A DNA stretch of 64,000 nt from Anastatus disparis (taxonomy: Eukaryota; Arthropoda; Insecta; Hymenoptera; Eupelmidae): the NCBI GenBank assembly GCA_017163975.1, contig JAFFSR010000088.1, forward strand, positions 335,001-399,000, in the 5' to 3' direction. Positions 47,901 through 58,761 of the stretch are shown piece by piece (the first letter of the stretch is position 1; each line of letters starts with the position of its first letter). The notes under the pieces were generated by a model. That model saw nothing but the letters and a program-made list of their open reading frames with translations. It had not been told where the DNA came from and did no database searches. The position numbers and the translations under genes are program-made.

Positions 47901-48021
47901 TAATACCTCCTTATTCGCTAGTTTTGAACTAGGACAAACACAGTCCATTAAGGCTAAACTGTACAACAAGTTCTTGCTTGAGGAGCGCACTGAGTGGTTG
48001 GGCGAGACAGAGGGTCAATGA
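44978..48021 (+). pseudogene. CR1-like LINE ORF2: endonuclease and reverse transcriptase
   Basis: The endonuclease part (about 45130-45480) shows ANVNRLKTHF, ITSNQPDIFAVTETFL and GGGVGFYVRD. Around 45470-45490 the frame changes, and it then continues with ITGDFNINLLAKNF, later HIDLF/GHDLITI-type residues, to 48021. RT motifs follow in order: GPDGIMAQMLKM, RPIAKLSEVSKILER, LLLFDFSKAFDTV, GVSQGSVLGPLLFSVFIND, the catalytic FADDLQVY near 47130, and NPSKMQAMFIG. The C-terminal thumb region has LGIWITSTLNW. Only the one frameshift was noticed. Confidence 0.92.
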
Positions 48022-48341
48022 GTGTATTTGCATATTATGGTACACTTTACTACACACTTTGTTCTGTAGATCTCCAACGGTTTAATCATTGTGTAACTTG
48101 TTGATCAGATGAGTGCAGTTTTAATTAAGTGTAACAAACTTATACTTTTAAAATCATAATTTTTAATTGTACTTTTATCACAGAGAGAGAAATCTCAATT
48201 GAATATAATCAAATTTATTACTATTGTTCTTGCTTGATATATTTGCATTTCATGTTATTTTGTAATCAACATTATGTATTACTTTTGGGTCATACGGGGT
48301 TGAACCCCATGATCTGTAATAAAACTGAATCAATCAATCAA

Positions 48342-48391
48342 TCTCTCTCTCTCTCTCTCTCTCTCTCCCCCTCTCTCCCTCTCTCTCTCCC

Positions 48392-48424
<33 letters not shown>
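48342..48424 (+). repeat. CT/CCCT microsatellite, right of the CR1-like LINE
   Basis: CT repeats interrupted by CCC at several places, directly after the TCAA tail of the LINE. Confidence 0.85.
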
Positions 48425-48775
48425 TTTACCTGAGCTTGAATATGTATACATGCCCACATAACGACACTGTGCTGTTGAGCCTTCTTTCTTTCCTGCTATA
48501 TATTGCTTGGTGGTGTACTAATGCATGCATTATGAATTAATAATGAAAGTTTAATGTAATTAGTGGGTCTACCTATATTTGCGTTTTTAGTAAGGGGATT
48601 CACTAGAAGATGGAAAATATAAATTTTTCAACAAAAACAAACAATTTAAAAAATTTTCAATAAATAAAAACTGACTTTAAAAGTATCGAATAAAAACAAA
48701 ATTTTTTACAAAAAAATAAGATTTTAAAAATATTGCACTAAAAAATGACAAATAAAAAATTTTTAACAAAAAAAA

Positions 48776-49095
48776 AACCGACTTCAAAAAATGCACTGAA
48801 AAGTAACAAATAATTTATTATCTTTAGAAATCATACAAATAATTGGTAAAATACAATTTTAGAAGTCGGCGTCTAATCCTAAATCTGTGGTGCGTAAGCA
48901 GAACAACTTAGTCCATTTTTTCAAAAATAACGTTTTCATTCATTGTTCAAAAATAACGTTTACATTTATTGTTAAAAAATAACGTTTACATTCATTGAGG
49001 AATTAGACGCCGACTTCTAAAATTGTATTTTACCAATTATTTGTATGATTTCTAAAATTATTTGTTACTTTTCAGTGCATTTTTTGAAGTCGGTT
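48776..49095. repeat. 320-bp palindrome of the AACCGACTTC family
   Basis: Arms of about 110 bp (48776-48880 and 48995-49095) are inverted copies, starting AACCGACTTCAAAAAATGC on both ends. The centre holds three tandem units of about 26-30 bp with the word AAAATAACGTTT. It may be a separate MITE or the right end of the larger element. Confidence 0.8.
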
Positions 49096-49703
49096 TTTTT
49101 TCTGTTAAAAATTTTTTTTCATTTTTATTGTCTTCATCGTATATATTCTAAAAAAATCTTTTTATGTCGATTATTTCAGTATCTTCTATTATCGTTGTTA
49201 TTTCACTGTTTTCTATTATCTCTTTTTTTGTGAATTCAATCGGCACTTGTTTAATAATTCTTTTTTTCCTAACTTGGCTAGGCGGAATAAAGGCATCTAA
49301 ATTGTTTTGTTTTAATATTTCTAAATTTAATAATTAGTTAGCTGTTTCCCAATGATTAGTGTATACGCATATTTTGCTTTTGTCAATAGATTTTATTAAA
49401 TTTATTTCATTTTTATATTGCGTTGTGATCATTTTTCCTATTTTTGTTATAGTTATCTTAGTCTTGATTTGCTTGAATGAGCACTTTGAATGGGGCCGTA
49501 TGGTTTATATTATATTTTAAATTCATAAAGTTATTTATTTTATCTTATTGTTTTGTGTTATTATTTTCATTAATGAAATTGCTCCTATTAGTTCCATTGT
49601 TATCTTGGCTTTTAATTAATTTGTTTTTTTCATTATTAATCGAACTTCCTGGGGATCTTTTGTTATTGTTTTTTGGGGTTATGTCTGAAATTTCCCGTTT
49701 CAT
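49096..49703 (-). pseudogene. I-like LINE ORF1, N-terminal part
   Basis: From ATG 49703 the minus strand reads MKREISDITPKNNN and then a polar region. A stretch around TAPFKVLIQANQ follows, with more conserved ORF1 pieces (MRIH, FRCLYSA), interrupted by stops. The ORF1 continues in phase at 43004 with KYITTETIQITF, where zinc knuckles follow. Positions 49704-49871 are the likely 5' UTR. Confidence 0.7.
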
Positions 49704-49871
49704 TATTTATTATGTCTTATTTGTATTGAAAATTTTTGTTTTCTTGTTACAATTGCATTAATTTCATAATTTTTTTTTTTTTATAAATAACCATATGCAC
49801 ATAAATACAGTTATGTGACAAGTGACAAACGCATGGCAAAATAAAATAATAAAAAAATTTTTGACAAAAAA

Positions 49872-51672
49872 AACCGACTTCAAAAACATTGCACTAAAAC
49901 ATAACAAATAATATATTATCTTTAGAAATTATATGTATACTATGCATCTAACACATGTGTAGTGAACATATAGACTATCAAATTATTTGCAAGAGCACAA
50001 ACCAATTATTTTTTATCAGGCTGCTTACAAAGAAATTAGCTTATAGATAAGACAACACATACATAAAAATATTAGAATTTTTGGAGTCGGTGCCAGCCTA
50101 AAAAAATAGCTTCAAATCTAAAAAAAAATATTGAAAGTGAACAAAGGAAGCGATAGATACCTGATGAAATGTTAAAAACTATTAAGAGAACTATTTATAA
50201 AAATATTTTTTATTACATTTTTTTTAGATTTGAGGCAATTCTTTTAGGCTTGCACCGATTTCAAAAATTTTAATATTTTTATGTATGTATTGTCTTACCT
50301 ATTAGCTGATTTCTTTGTAAGCAGCCAAAAAAAAATAATTTGTTCCTGCTCTTGCAAATAATTAGATAGTCTATATTTTCTCTACACGTATGTTAGATGC
50401 ATAGTATGCGTATAATTTTTAAGGATAATATATAATTTGTTATTTTTTAGTGCAATGTTTTTGATATCAATTTTTTCTTGTTAAAAGTTTTTATTTCCTA
50501 CTTTTCAGTGAAACTCCTTACTAAAAGAACAAATATGAGTAGACCAACTAATCTAAAAGAAATATGATTTAAGAGCAGGCCGGATTCGCTGTCCTTGTCT
50601 AATTGAGATTTTTGTTATTTACTCAAGTATTAATCGGTGTATCTGCAAATTGAAGATTAAGCGCAATAGATATCATTATTACAAATATGTATGCACAAGT
50701 AGAAAAAAATCTACCGATTTGTTTTTGAGAAAAGTAAGGAACGCGAAAATATTATAAACATAAACTTTTACTTCGGCGTTCCTTACTTTTCTCAAAAACA
50801 AAGTGGTAGAATTTTTTTTTCTTGTGCGAATAGATGTTCATAATAATAATATCTATTGCGCTCAATCTTTAATTTGAAGATACACCGGTTAATACTTGAG
50901 TAAATAACAAAAAACTCAATTTTTACTCGGTCGGTATCAGATTCTACTCCGGCCTGCTCCGTTTCATTAGGTATCTATCGCTTCCTTTGTTTACTTTCAA
51001 AATTTTTTTAAAAATATTCATCAAATATTTTTTTGACACACCCTCTTTGAGAGTTATGCACGGATGTAATAATTTTTTTTTCGAGGAATTTCTTTTGTTT
51101 TTAAATGATTTGCTCATACTAACTCAGTATTAGACCAATGCTTTTAAGACACATATGGGACCTTTCTGGAGACATCCCTTATCAGATAGAAGATTTTTTA
51201 AGATCAGTTCAGAAATGACGGAGTTTTAAGGTAACAAACATAACAAAAAAACGAATTAACGGTAGGCCGGAGTAGAACCTGATACCGACCGAGTAACAAT
51301 TGAGTTGTTTGTTATTTACTCAAGTTTTAATCAATGTATCTTCAAATTAAAGGTCGAGCGCAATAGATATTATTATTATAAACATCTATGCACAACAAAA
51401 AAAATATCTACCGGTTTGTTTTTGAGAAAAGTAAGTAACGCGAAAATATTATAAACATAAACTTTTACTTTGGTGTTACTTACTTTTCTCAAAAACAAAC
51501 CAGTAGATATTTTTTTTCTTGTGCATAGATGTTCAAAATAATAATATCTATTAAGCTCGACCTATAATTTGAAGATACACCGATTAAAACTTGAATAAAT
51601 AACAAAAATGCCAATTAGACAAGGACAGCGAATCCGGCCTACTCTTAAGGACCTTCTTCTTTTGAAGTCGGA
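49872..51672. repeat. Nested palindrome: a foldback whose arms are hairpins
   Basis: Ends are AACCGACTTCAAAA and, inverted, TTTTGAAGTCGGAT. Segment 49872-50480 is a long imperfect palindrome. Segments 50579-50955 and 51264-51640 are each hairpins with arms of about 180 bp. Their outer ends are also inverted copies of each other (GGCCGGATTCGCTGTCC at 50579 and its inverse ending 51640; CTCGGTCGGTATCAG at 50927 and its inverse ending 51292). The word AGGAAGCGATAGATACCT near 50146 recurs inverted near 50970. There is no coding content. Confidence 0.78.
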
Positions 51673-52739
51673 TAAAAAGTATCATAAATCGCAATGTTCA
51701 GAAGCACCGACTTTGGTAGGTATATGTAGTGTAAAATAGGCTGGGTGCATACTGTCTGAGGGTGTCCGTTAATATTTAATGGTTTGTAGTCTCTAACAAC
51801 CTTAATATTTTTTCCCGTGTGTGAGAAACGTGTAGCGTGGGGACTGGGAGTAAGTAACCCGTAACCAAAATCTATACTTTTGATAAAAAGTGAATTTTTC
51901 TTTATTTTTGCATATTTACGCTTGTAAAAAAATATACCCCTTTTTTCAATTTTTGGTGAGAATTCAGAAAGAGAACATTTTTAAGGTCAACTTCTCTCGT
52001 TCGGTGCGTACGCCGAACTTTGTCTGGATATGGGAGTCTCCATAAGTTTGAGAAATTTTAGTAGCACAGTGGGTGGCACAGTTTAAGAATTGCATGATCT
52101 TTCTTTGCATGTATGCATGCATTTATGGATACACATACACATACAACAGTTCGGCGTACGCATCAAACGGGCGTGCGCCAAACTGTTTAAATTTAAGGGC
52201 GGTTCCCTTTATCGATTTTTATCAAACATGAAAAAAAAGGGTACATTCTTTTATGCGAGGGGGTATATTTTTTTCACAATTGGCGAGAATACAGCCCTCA
52301 TGGGTTCTCTTCCTTTAAGAAAAAATTTTTCTTAATTATTCTACGGAGAATGGAACCCCGGAACCACAAAAAAACAAACAAAAAATAATCAAATAGTCCT
52401 GCTGTGCATGAGTCGTAATATTTTAGAAGTCCCATTGGACAAAAACAGGAAAATCACTAAATAAACGGAGAATAAAGAGTCTAACAGTGAATCACTTGTT
52501 CCTTACTTCAACTACTTGGTTATGGCCTCAGTTATTCGAAAGGCTAAATAAACTCCTTTCGTTATTTAATTTTATTTTTTATTTTTTTTGTATTTAATTT
52601 TTTAATTCTTATTTTATATTTTTTTGTATTTTTGATTTATTTTTTTTTGTATTCTTAATTAATTTTATTTTTTCGTATTTTTTATTTTTCTTTTTCATTT
52701 TAATAGTTTTTGATTATTTACATGATATTTTCTGAGACG
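51673..52739. other. Unassigned region with an inverted repeat
   Basis: About 1.1 kb without a gene. GTGCGTACGCCGAACT near 52003 recurs inverted near 52148, and an AAAAAATATACCCC word near 51930 recurs inverted near 52265, so about 51900-52330 may be another foldback element. Segment 52560-52710 is T-rich. Confidence 0.5.
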
Positions 52740-54136
52740 AAGAGTAACGCATAACCCACATAGCATGAAATAAAACAGTGAAACATTTCAAAATCTTGCA
52801 GTGAAAGATTTCTTAGAAATATTTTATAAATATTGTTGAAATATTTCGTAGCAAGATATAACGAACGAATAAAAAATCTTTCAATTAAATTTTTCAGCAA
52901 TATTACAGTAATATTATATTGAAATATTTCATGAAATCTCGATGAAATATTACAAACAATATTTCATAAATCTTTCAACAATATTCCTCTGCAAGATTAT
53001 TGGTTAACTTATATTACAATGAAAGATTGCTGAAAGCTTTTAAAGAAAGTTTTCACGAAACATGATTGAAAGATTTATGAAAGATTTCTCCCATACGTTT
53101 TCCCTGCTGTACCTCGAAACCTTCACGCAATCTTTTATAAATCTTTAATATAATATTGCAACGAAACGTAGTAGCAATCTCACAAAGAAAGTTTCACGGA
53201 ATATTTCATGAAATCTTTCAACAATATTTCTCTGCAAGATTTATGGTTTACTTAGACTCCGATGAAAGATTGTTGGAAGCTTTCATCGAAATCTTTCAGG
53301 AAACATAATTGAAAGATTTATGAAAGATTGCTCCTGAGCGTTCTCCATGCTTCAGCCAAAAGCCTTCACACTATCTTTCATAAATCTTACATGAAAGATT
53401 TTTAAAACTGTGGTAATTTTGCAATGAAAAATCGTAGAAATCTTTTATAAATATTTTCTTGAAATATTACCAACAATGTTGCTAAAATCCTTCATAAATC
53501 TTTCATGAAAGATTTTTGTAACTCTGATAATCTTGCAATGAAAGATTGCAGAAATATTTTATAAATATTTTCTTGAAATATTACTGTAAATATTGCTGAA
53601 ATCTTTCATAAATCTTTCATGAAAGATTTTTAAAACTGTGATAATCTTACAATGAAAGATTGTGGAAATCTTTAATAAATATTTTCTTGAAATATTACCG
53701 TAAATATTGCTGAAATCTTTCATAAATCTTTCATGAAAGATTTTCCTAACTCTGATAATCTTGCAATGAAAGATTGTAGAAATATTTAATAAATATTTTC
53801 TTGAAATATTACTGTTAATATTGCTGAAATCTTTCATAAATCTTTCATAAAAGATTTTTAAAACAGTGGTAATCTTGCAATGGAAGATTGTGAAAATCTT
53901 TAATAAATATTTTCTTGAAATATTACCGTAAATATTACTGAAATCTTTCATAAATCTTTTATAAAAGATTTTTAAAACAGTGATAATCTTGCAATGAAAG
54001 ATTGTGAAAATCTTTAATAAATATTTTCTTGAAATATTACCGTAAATATTTCTGAAATCTTTCATAAATCTTTCATGAAAGATTTTCCTAACTCTGATAA
54101 TCTTGCAATGAAAGATTGTAGAAATATTTTAGAAAT
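52740..54136. repeat. Palindromic satellite, 114-bp unit
   Basis: The word AATCTTGCAATGAAAGATTG and close variants recur at about 53529, 53643, 53757, 53870, 53983 and 54098, a spacing of 113-115 bp. Each unit contains the perfect palindrome AAATCTTTCATGAAAGATTT or a variant of it (53496, 53610, 53724). More degenerate units fill 52740-53400. Since 114 is a multiple of three, a 168-codon frame stays open on the minus strand. I take that as a by-product and not a gene. Confidence 0.88.
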
Positions 54137-56427
54137 TGCGATGTGAGAATTTAGTTATAAATAAACTTTCAATAAATATCTTATTAATTAATTTAATATA
54201 ACTTTGCCCGTCCCCGCATGCAAAGTTTGGCCTGTCGAAAAGAAAGAATCTTTAATTTATTGAGAGCGCCAGACAGACCTCCAGCTTACTCGTCGGCAGC
54301 ATGAATCTCGGGCTGTCTTGGCTGGGAGGTGGGCGACCTCTAGTGTTAAATTTATTAAGTCGAAGTTGGGAGAGGTATGCACATACACAAAAAAAATGAA
54401 TATTACTTGTTTAAATTTTTAACACTTCAATCTAGAATTTAGTTTTAACTAAAACTTATTACAAAAGAAAATATAAAATTGGCTTAATTTGCTATGAACT
54501 GTCTATTGATTTAATCTAACTTTATTTGTTAACTCGCGCACACTCATAACCCATACATCCCGGTCAATATAAATTTCATAAAGTTAATTTATTCTTATTC
54601 TTATTTAACACTTTTACTGAAATAATGATCTATTATTCTCATAGTAGTAACAAAAAAAATGAATTCCCGGTATGTTCGACGTAAGCGACCTCGCTCTTCT
54701 TTCAACAATATGGCTACCAAAAGCCGCGCACTTATATCTCTCTCTCTCTCTCACACACACTGATCCTACGTGTCTATCGGTCTATTGGCTTTAATTACCG
54801 GTCAACAAATTTAAAAAAATAATTATTTAAACTTTTCATTCGAATTACTCTAGTTAATTTTATTTAATTTAATTTTACGGTCAACGAAACCGTTAGACAC
54901 ATGGTCGAATTTGCACTCCCGCACTCTCGAAATTTTATTATGTATCCAAAAAAATTCAATATTTAATTATGATTTCTGATGGTCTACAAATTAATTCTCA
55001 ATTTAATTTAAACCTCTAGTCAACGCAGACTAGGTAAGAGAATCTAATTTACAAGATGGCTGCTAAGGCCCGCGTTATGAAATGTGTTATGTAACACGCA
55101 CCACTATGTCCACCGATCTCAAATTTTAATTCCCGGTCAATCAAAAGAAATCCCATTAATAAATTTTCACTAATATAATTAAATTAAAAGAGAATTTAAC
55201 CGGTCAACGAAATCGTTGAACACGTGGTCAAAATTTAATTTCACTTTATCGGTCTACAATTTAAACTTTTACAATCAAATTTTAAGAATTTATAACTACG
55301 CCTTGCAACAATTAATTTTTCTAATTTTACTCTTTAACGTTGTCACAATCACTTTAAATTTGTTTAACACGCCCGCACTGAATCTACACTTTTTAGTCGG
55401 CGAGAGCCGTTAATTCACAATAATCGTAGTTAATTCGGACTACAGTCCACTCACCATTATAGAAGTCGTTGACGAGACGAAGGGAAGCTGGTCGACGATA
55501 TCGGCAATGGCGGTTAGACTGGCTCGCTTTTTCTCTCTCTCCAGGTCTCTGTACAGCTCCAAGACAACGCACGAAAAATATCCAGACTGAAGGACTGAGG
55601 ACAGCAACCGAATCCGTTGCACGATGGCTGCTTCCTTCGTCTCAAGTCCTCTTCCTTCTTCTTTTCTATCTTCTGTCTTCTTCTATGTTCTTCTTATCCA
55701 ATCAATAATTTCTTGTCTTTTTTTTCTTGTTTTTCATTGGTTGATCTCGTTTCCGGTCTTCGAACGCAAGTCTTTGACATGCGCGCCACCTTTAATAAGA
55801 GAGATTCAAGTCTCTTTGTACGCTTTTGCTTCGCTTTCTCTTTTATCTCTTTCGTATATGTAAATTTTGAGAGAGAGAGTACAGACATGTAAAGGCCTTA
55901 TATATATAGATATACTATATAGATAGATATGTATGTCTACCGCGTACCTTTTTAAGCAAAGAGAAAGAACTGGTGACATCCCCTCTCTACGTACTTCTTA
56001 CCTCTCTCTATTATATCTTGCCTCTCTTTTTTCCTGAGCGCAAGAAGACAGCGCGCCATCATTTCTAATTTATTCTTCTAGCCTGCTGATCTTTCTATCT
56101 CTTTTCTGCTTCTTGTCTCTTGAGTCTTCTTCTCTTTCTAGCTCTTCACTTTATCTACGGTCTACGTTAGCAGTACTGGAGCTCACACACACGGTCTGCG
56201 AATGTGTGCGTAATGGCTGTCACGTGCTTCTGCTAGCGTCGTGCCCCTCGTGTACCGGTAAACTTAAACAAACAAAAAAAAATCTTTCTGTTAATAATTT
56301 TATTATACATTTTTAAAGATGCGCCCGGGTCGGTGAGTGCACCGATGGTGTGCCTGAGTATGCTTGCGTAGTATTAAAAATTTTAATTGTTACAAAAAAA
56401 ATTTTTATTGGGACGAACCACGTCACA
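54137..56427. mobile_element. Candidate solo LTR (2.3 kb) in the satellite
   Basis: Interrupts the 114-bp satellite. Ends are TGCGATGTGAG and ACCACGTCACA, thus TG...CA, with AAAT at 54133-54136 and again at 56428-56431. Removing the insert joins satellite to satellite. It contains no coding frame. It has two imperfect units of about 320 bp (from about 54700 and 55020, both with a CGGTCAACGAAA word) and pyrimidine-rich stretches. Length and ends fit a lone LTR of a long-LTR element, perhaps related to element A. Orientation is uncertain. Confidence 0.55.
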
Positions 56428-56913
56428 AAATATTTTCCCGAAATATTACTGTTGATATTGCCGAAATTTTTCATAAATCTTTCATGAAAGATTTCTATGA
56501 TAGTTACAATATTGCAATGGAAGATTCATTTGATTGCTTAAATCTGGCCACCATATATTGAGTAAATATTTATTCGAAATAATTTGGATATATTGTTAAA
56601 ATATTTCAGAAATCTTACAATGAAATATTTTTAGGAGTTATTTTTCTGCAACGATTGAGTTTCCTAATCATACCGATAGGAGGACGCGTGTTCAATGCGC
56701 GTTTTGTCCTCAAGTGGTAAGAGGATAGCTGACTTACTATATAAAGCAAAAGCTCTGATTAGTGCATACGTGCGCAGCGCTTATCTTATCCAATATAAAT
56801 GCGACTTTTTAAGTGAATGTAAAATTATGTGTACGAATATGTATTTCATGTAGAAGTATAATGTATCAAAATATAATATAGTATCAAGTAAATGAAAACT
56901 ATAATTATTGTGA

Positions 56914-56959
<46 letters not shown>

Positions 56960-56960
56960 A

Positions 56961-56991
<31 letters not shown>

Positions 56992-57334
56992 ATGTTATAT
57001 CGATATCACCGAAAGATTGTAAAAATGAAAGATTTCTATGACGTTAATAATCTTGCAATGAAAGATTGTAGAAATCTTTCAAAAAAATTCCTTTGAAATA
57101 TTACTTTAAATATTTCTGAAATTTTTCATAAATCTTCCATGAGAGATTTATTTGATTGTTTAAATATTGCTTCGAAATATTGCATAAATATTTCCTAAAT
57201 ATTTATTTGAAATATTTTAGAAAATCTTGTTAAAATCCTTCATAAAACTTTCATTGAAATATTTGTTTGCAGTCTCTCAGGTGGACATAGCGGGCTTTCA
57301 ACAAAATTTCTGTTTAAAACTTTTCACAAAAGGC
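56428..57334. repeat. Satellite continued, with GT microsatellite
   Basis: Segments 56428-56640 and 57010-57260 are degenerate units of the same AAGATTT/AAATCTT satellite. A TG microsatellite of about 75 bp lies at 56918-56995. Segment 56650-56910 is unassigned. Element C begins after this block. Confidence 0.7.
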
Positions 57335-57619
57335 TGTGGGAACCAGCCCACAGTATATGTGTATGATGTTGAAGACAGGAGAGAGGACTGTAAAAGAACA
57401 AGTCACAATGTATGATTAATTGGACCTTTATTAAATGAGCCAGTGCGACTAAGCGCAGTGACTCGTGGAACAAGACTGAAGTACAGAGAAGCAGTCGCTG
57501 AGCTGCTTCTTCCTCGACTTACTTGAGCCTGCGCAGAGGCGTTCTCATGTACACACTTACCTGTGTGTTGGTGCGCTTGCAGCGCCGTACGCATACATAG
57601 ATAAGTGGATGTCCCCACA
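57335..57619 (-). repeat. 3' LTR of element C
   Basis: Termini TGTGGG and CCCACA are perfect short inverted ends. The right end is set by the adjoining purine tract. The left end is inferred from the inverted ends only, since the partner LTR is not in the window. Confidence 0.7.
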
Positions 57620-57634
57620 TCACTCCCCCCCCCC
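57620..57634 (-). other. Polypurine tract of element C
   Basis: The minus strand reads a run of ten G followed by AGTGA directly before TGTGGGGACA, the LTR start. Confidence 0.8.
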
Positions 57635-57640
57635 AAAAAT

Positions 57641-58761
57641 TAATTATTGCTATGGGTAAACTTTATTAGTATTTTTTAGCGCGAGAAATACATTATATCA
57701 CAGAGTAAGAATAATTCAATTGTACATAATAACCATTAAATTAAAGATGGCGCTGAAAATTTCGAATTAACAATTTTTATTAAATAATCGCAGTAACATT
57801 GTAAATATTGCAGTTATATCACAGTTTGAAATTTAAAATTACAAATGTCGCAGTTATATCACAGCTTGGAGTACATTTAATGCAATTTATTAAAAAAATA
57901 TTGAACGTTGCATATAGTTCTCATGAAGAAATACATTTTAGTCCCGATAGGGATTCGCAGAGGCAAAATTACTTTATCACAGTGAGAACTGTTAAGGTTA
58001 ATTAGCTAGATTTATGCATGGAAATGCTTTATCACAGTAGACACTATCAAGTCAATTAGCTATTATCGCTATTATTATATTCGCAGTGTAAATAGATTTT
58101 TTTTATGCACTTAGAGTGCAATTAACATTATAGATGGTTTGTTCGCTTTGAAAATAGAGCGTAGTGAAAATATAATTTTCTATTAAATCGCGCTACACAC
58201 ACAATATTACGTACGGAACGTATTTTACTTAATTGCATTTATTTTAAGGTGTGAGCGCTGTTATGTACAGACTTTTTATTCGCTGTGAAATATTACGAAG
58301 AAGGTTACAAGATTGCGAAGTTTTTGCGCATTAGTTACTACAGTCAAATGCACTATGGATGCAATTCGATAAGTACAACTCGTTATAGTTTTTTGTTAGA
58401 ATAATTTGATGCATCAAGGTTTTTGATTGTCAAAGTTGTTACTTGCTATATTGTTTGATTTGCATCAGTAATAAAAGAGAAGAGAATATTGAGTGTACAA
58501 AAAAAGAAATGTGGAATGCCTATGAAATATATGATTATCAATTCAAAAGTTTTGCGCAGTGCACCTGACTGTTTAAGAAAATTGCATGCATGAGTTTACG
58601 TGTTACAAAAATTGACTCTAAATAAAGGTAAAAAATTTATCCAAACGGATATATATATATATATATATAAATGAAGTGAAGTTTACAAAAAGAAAGGAAT
58701 GAACCATGCGCAATTACAAAAGGTGTTAGTAAGGTGTACGCGGGCTTGAACCACGATGGAT
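57641..58761 (-). other. 3' untranslated region of element C
   Basis: About 1.1 kb without a gene. The + strand word TATCACAG occurs at least five times between 57690 and 58040, in loosely repeated contexts such as GCAGTTATATCACAG. A TA microsatellite lies at about 58650-58668. Nothing else was recognised. Confidence 0.5.

Larger units (their letters stand above)
43294..48341 (+). mobile_element. CR1-like LINE
   Basis: A 5' UTR of about 440 bp, ORF1 (43732-44901) and ORF2 (from about 44978 to 48021). A 3' UTR follows, ending with a hairpin-like GGGGTTGAACCCC word, a TAATAAAACTG stretch and a short TCAA tandem tail in place of poly-A, as in CR1-group LINEs. It is almost full length with only one clear lesion, in the endonuclease, so it is young. 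CT tracts flank both ends. Confidence 0.85.
43005..49095. mobile_element. TIR element (AACCGACTTC family) carrying a CR1-like LINE
   Basis: Perfect 15-bp terminal inverted repeats AACCGACTTCAAAAA lie at 43005-43019 and 49081-49095, flanked by T runs that may be the target duplication. Joining 43004 to 49096 restores the I-like LINE ORF1 in phase, which fixes both ends. The element body is about 43020-43254 and about 48460-49095. Its right end is a 320-bp palindrome. A CT microsatellite inside it holds a CR1-like LINE. No transposase is visible. Related sequence in inverted orientation lies at 51060-51250. Confidence 0.75.
27470..49871 (-). mobile_element. I-like LINE, full-length but split by nested insertions
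   Basis: The pieces of one LINE read 5' to 3' on the minus strand: 49871-49096 (5' UTR and ORF1 start), 43004-39969 (ORF1 zinc knuckles, endonuclease, RT start), 37030-36664 and 36274-34883 (RT end, RNase H, tail), and 27565-27470 (3' end with a GAA-rich tail). The gaps are other elements. At three of the junctions (43004/49096, 37030/39969, 36274/36664) skipping the insert joins the LINE reading frame in phase. The summed length is about 6 kb, right for an I-type LINE with RNase H. Many stops show it is old. Confidence 0.82.

Noticed and set aside
53559..54065. A 168-codon repeat protein gene
   Set aside because: It is the minus-strand reading of a 114-bp satellite; the period is a multiple of three, so stops are avoided by chance.
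55440..55900. Overlapping Ser/Phe/Leu-rich ORFs
   Set aside because: Pyrimidine-rich tract of the candidate solo LTR, open on both strands with no domain.
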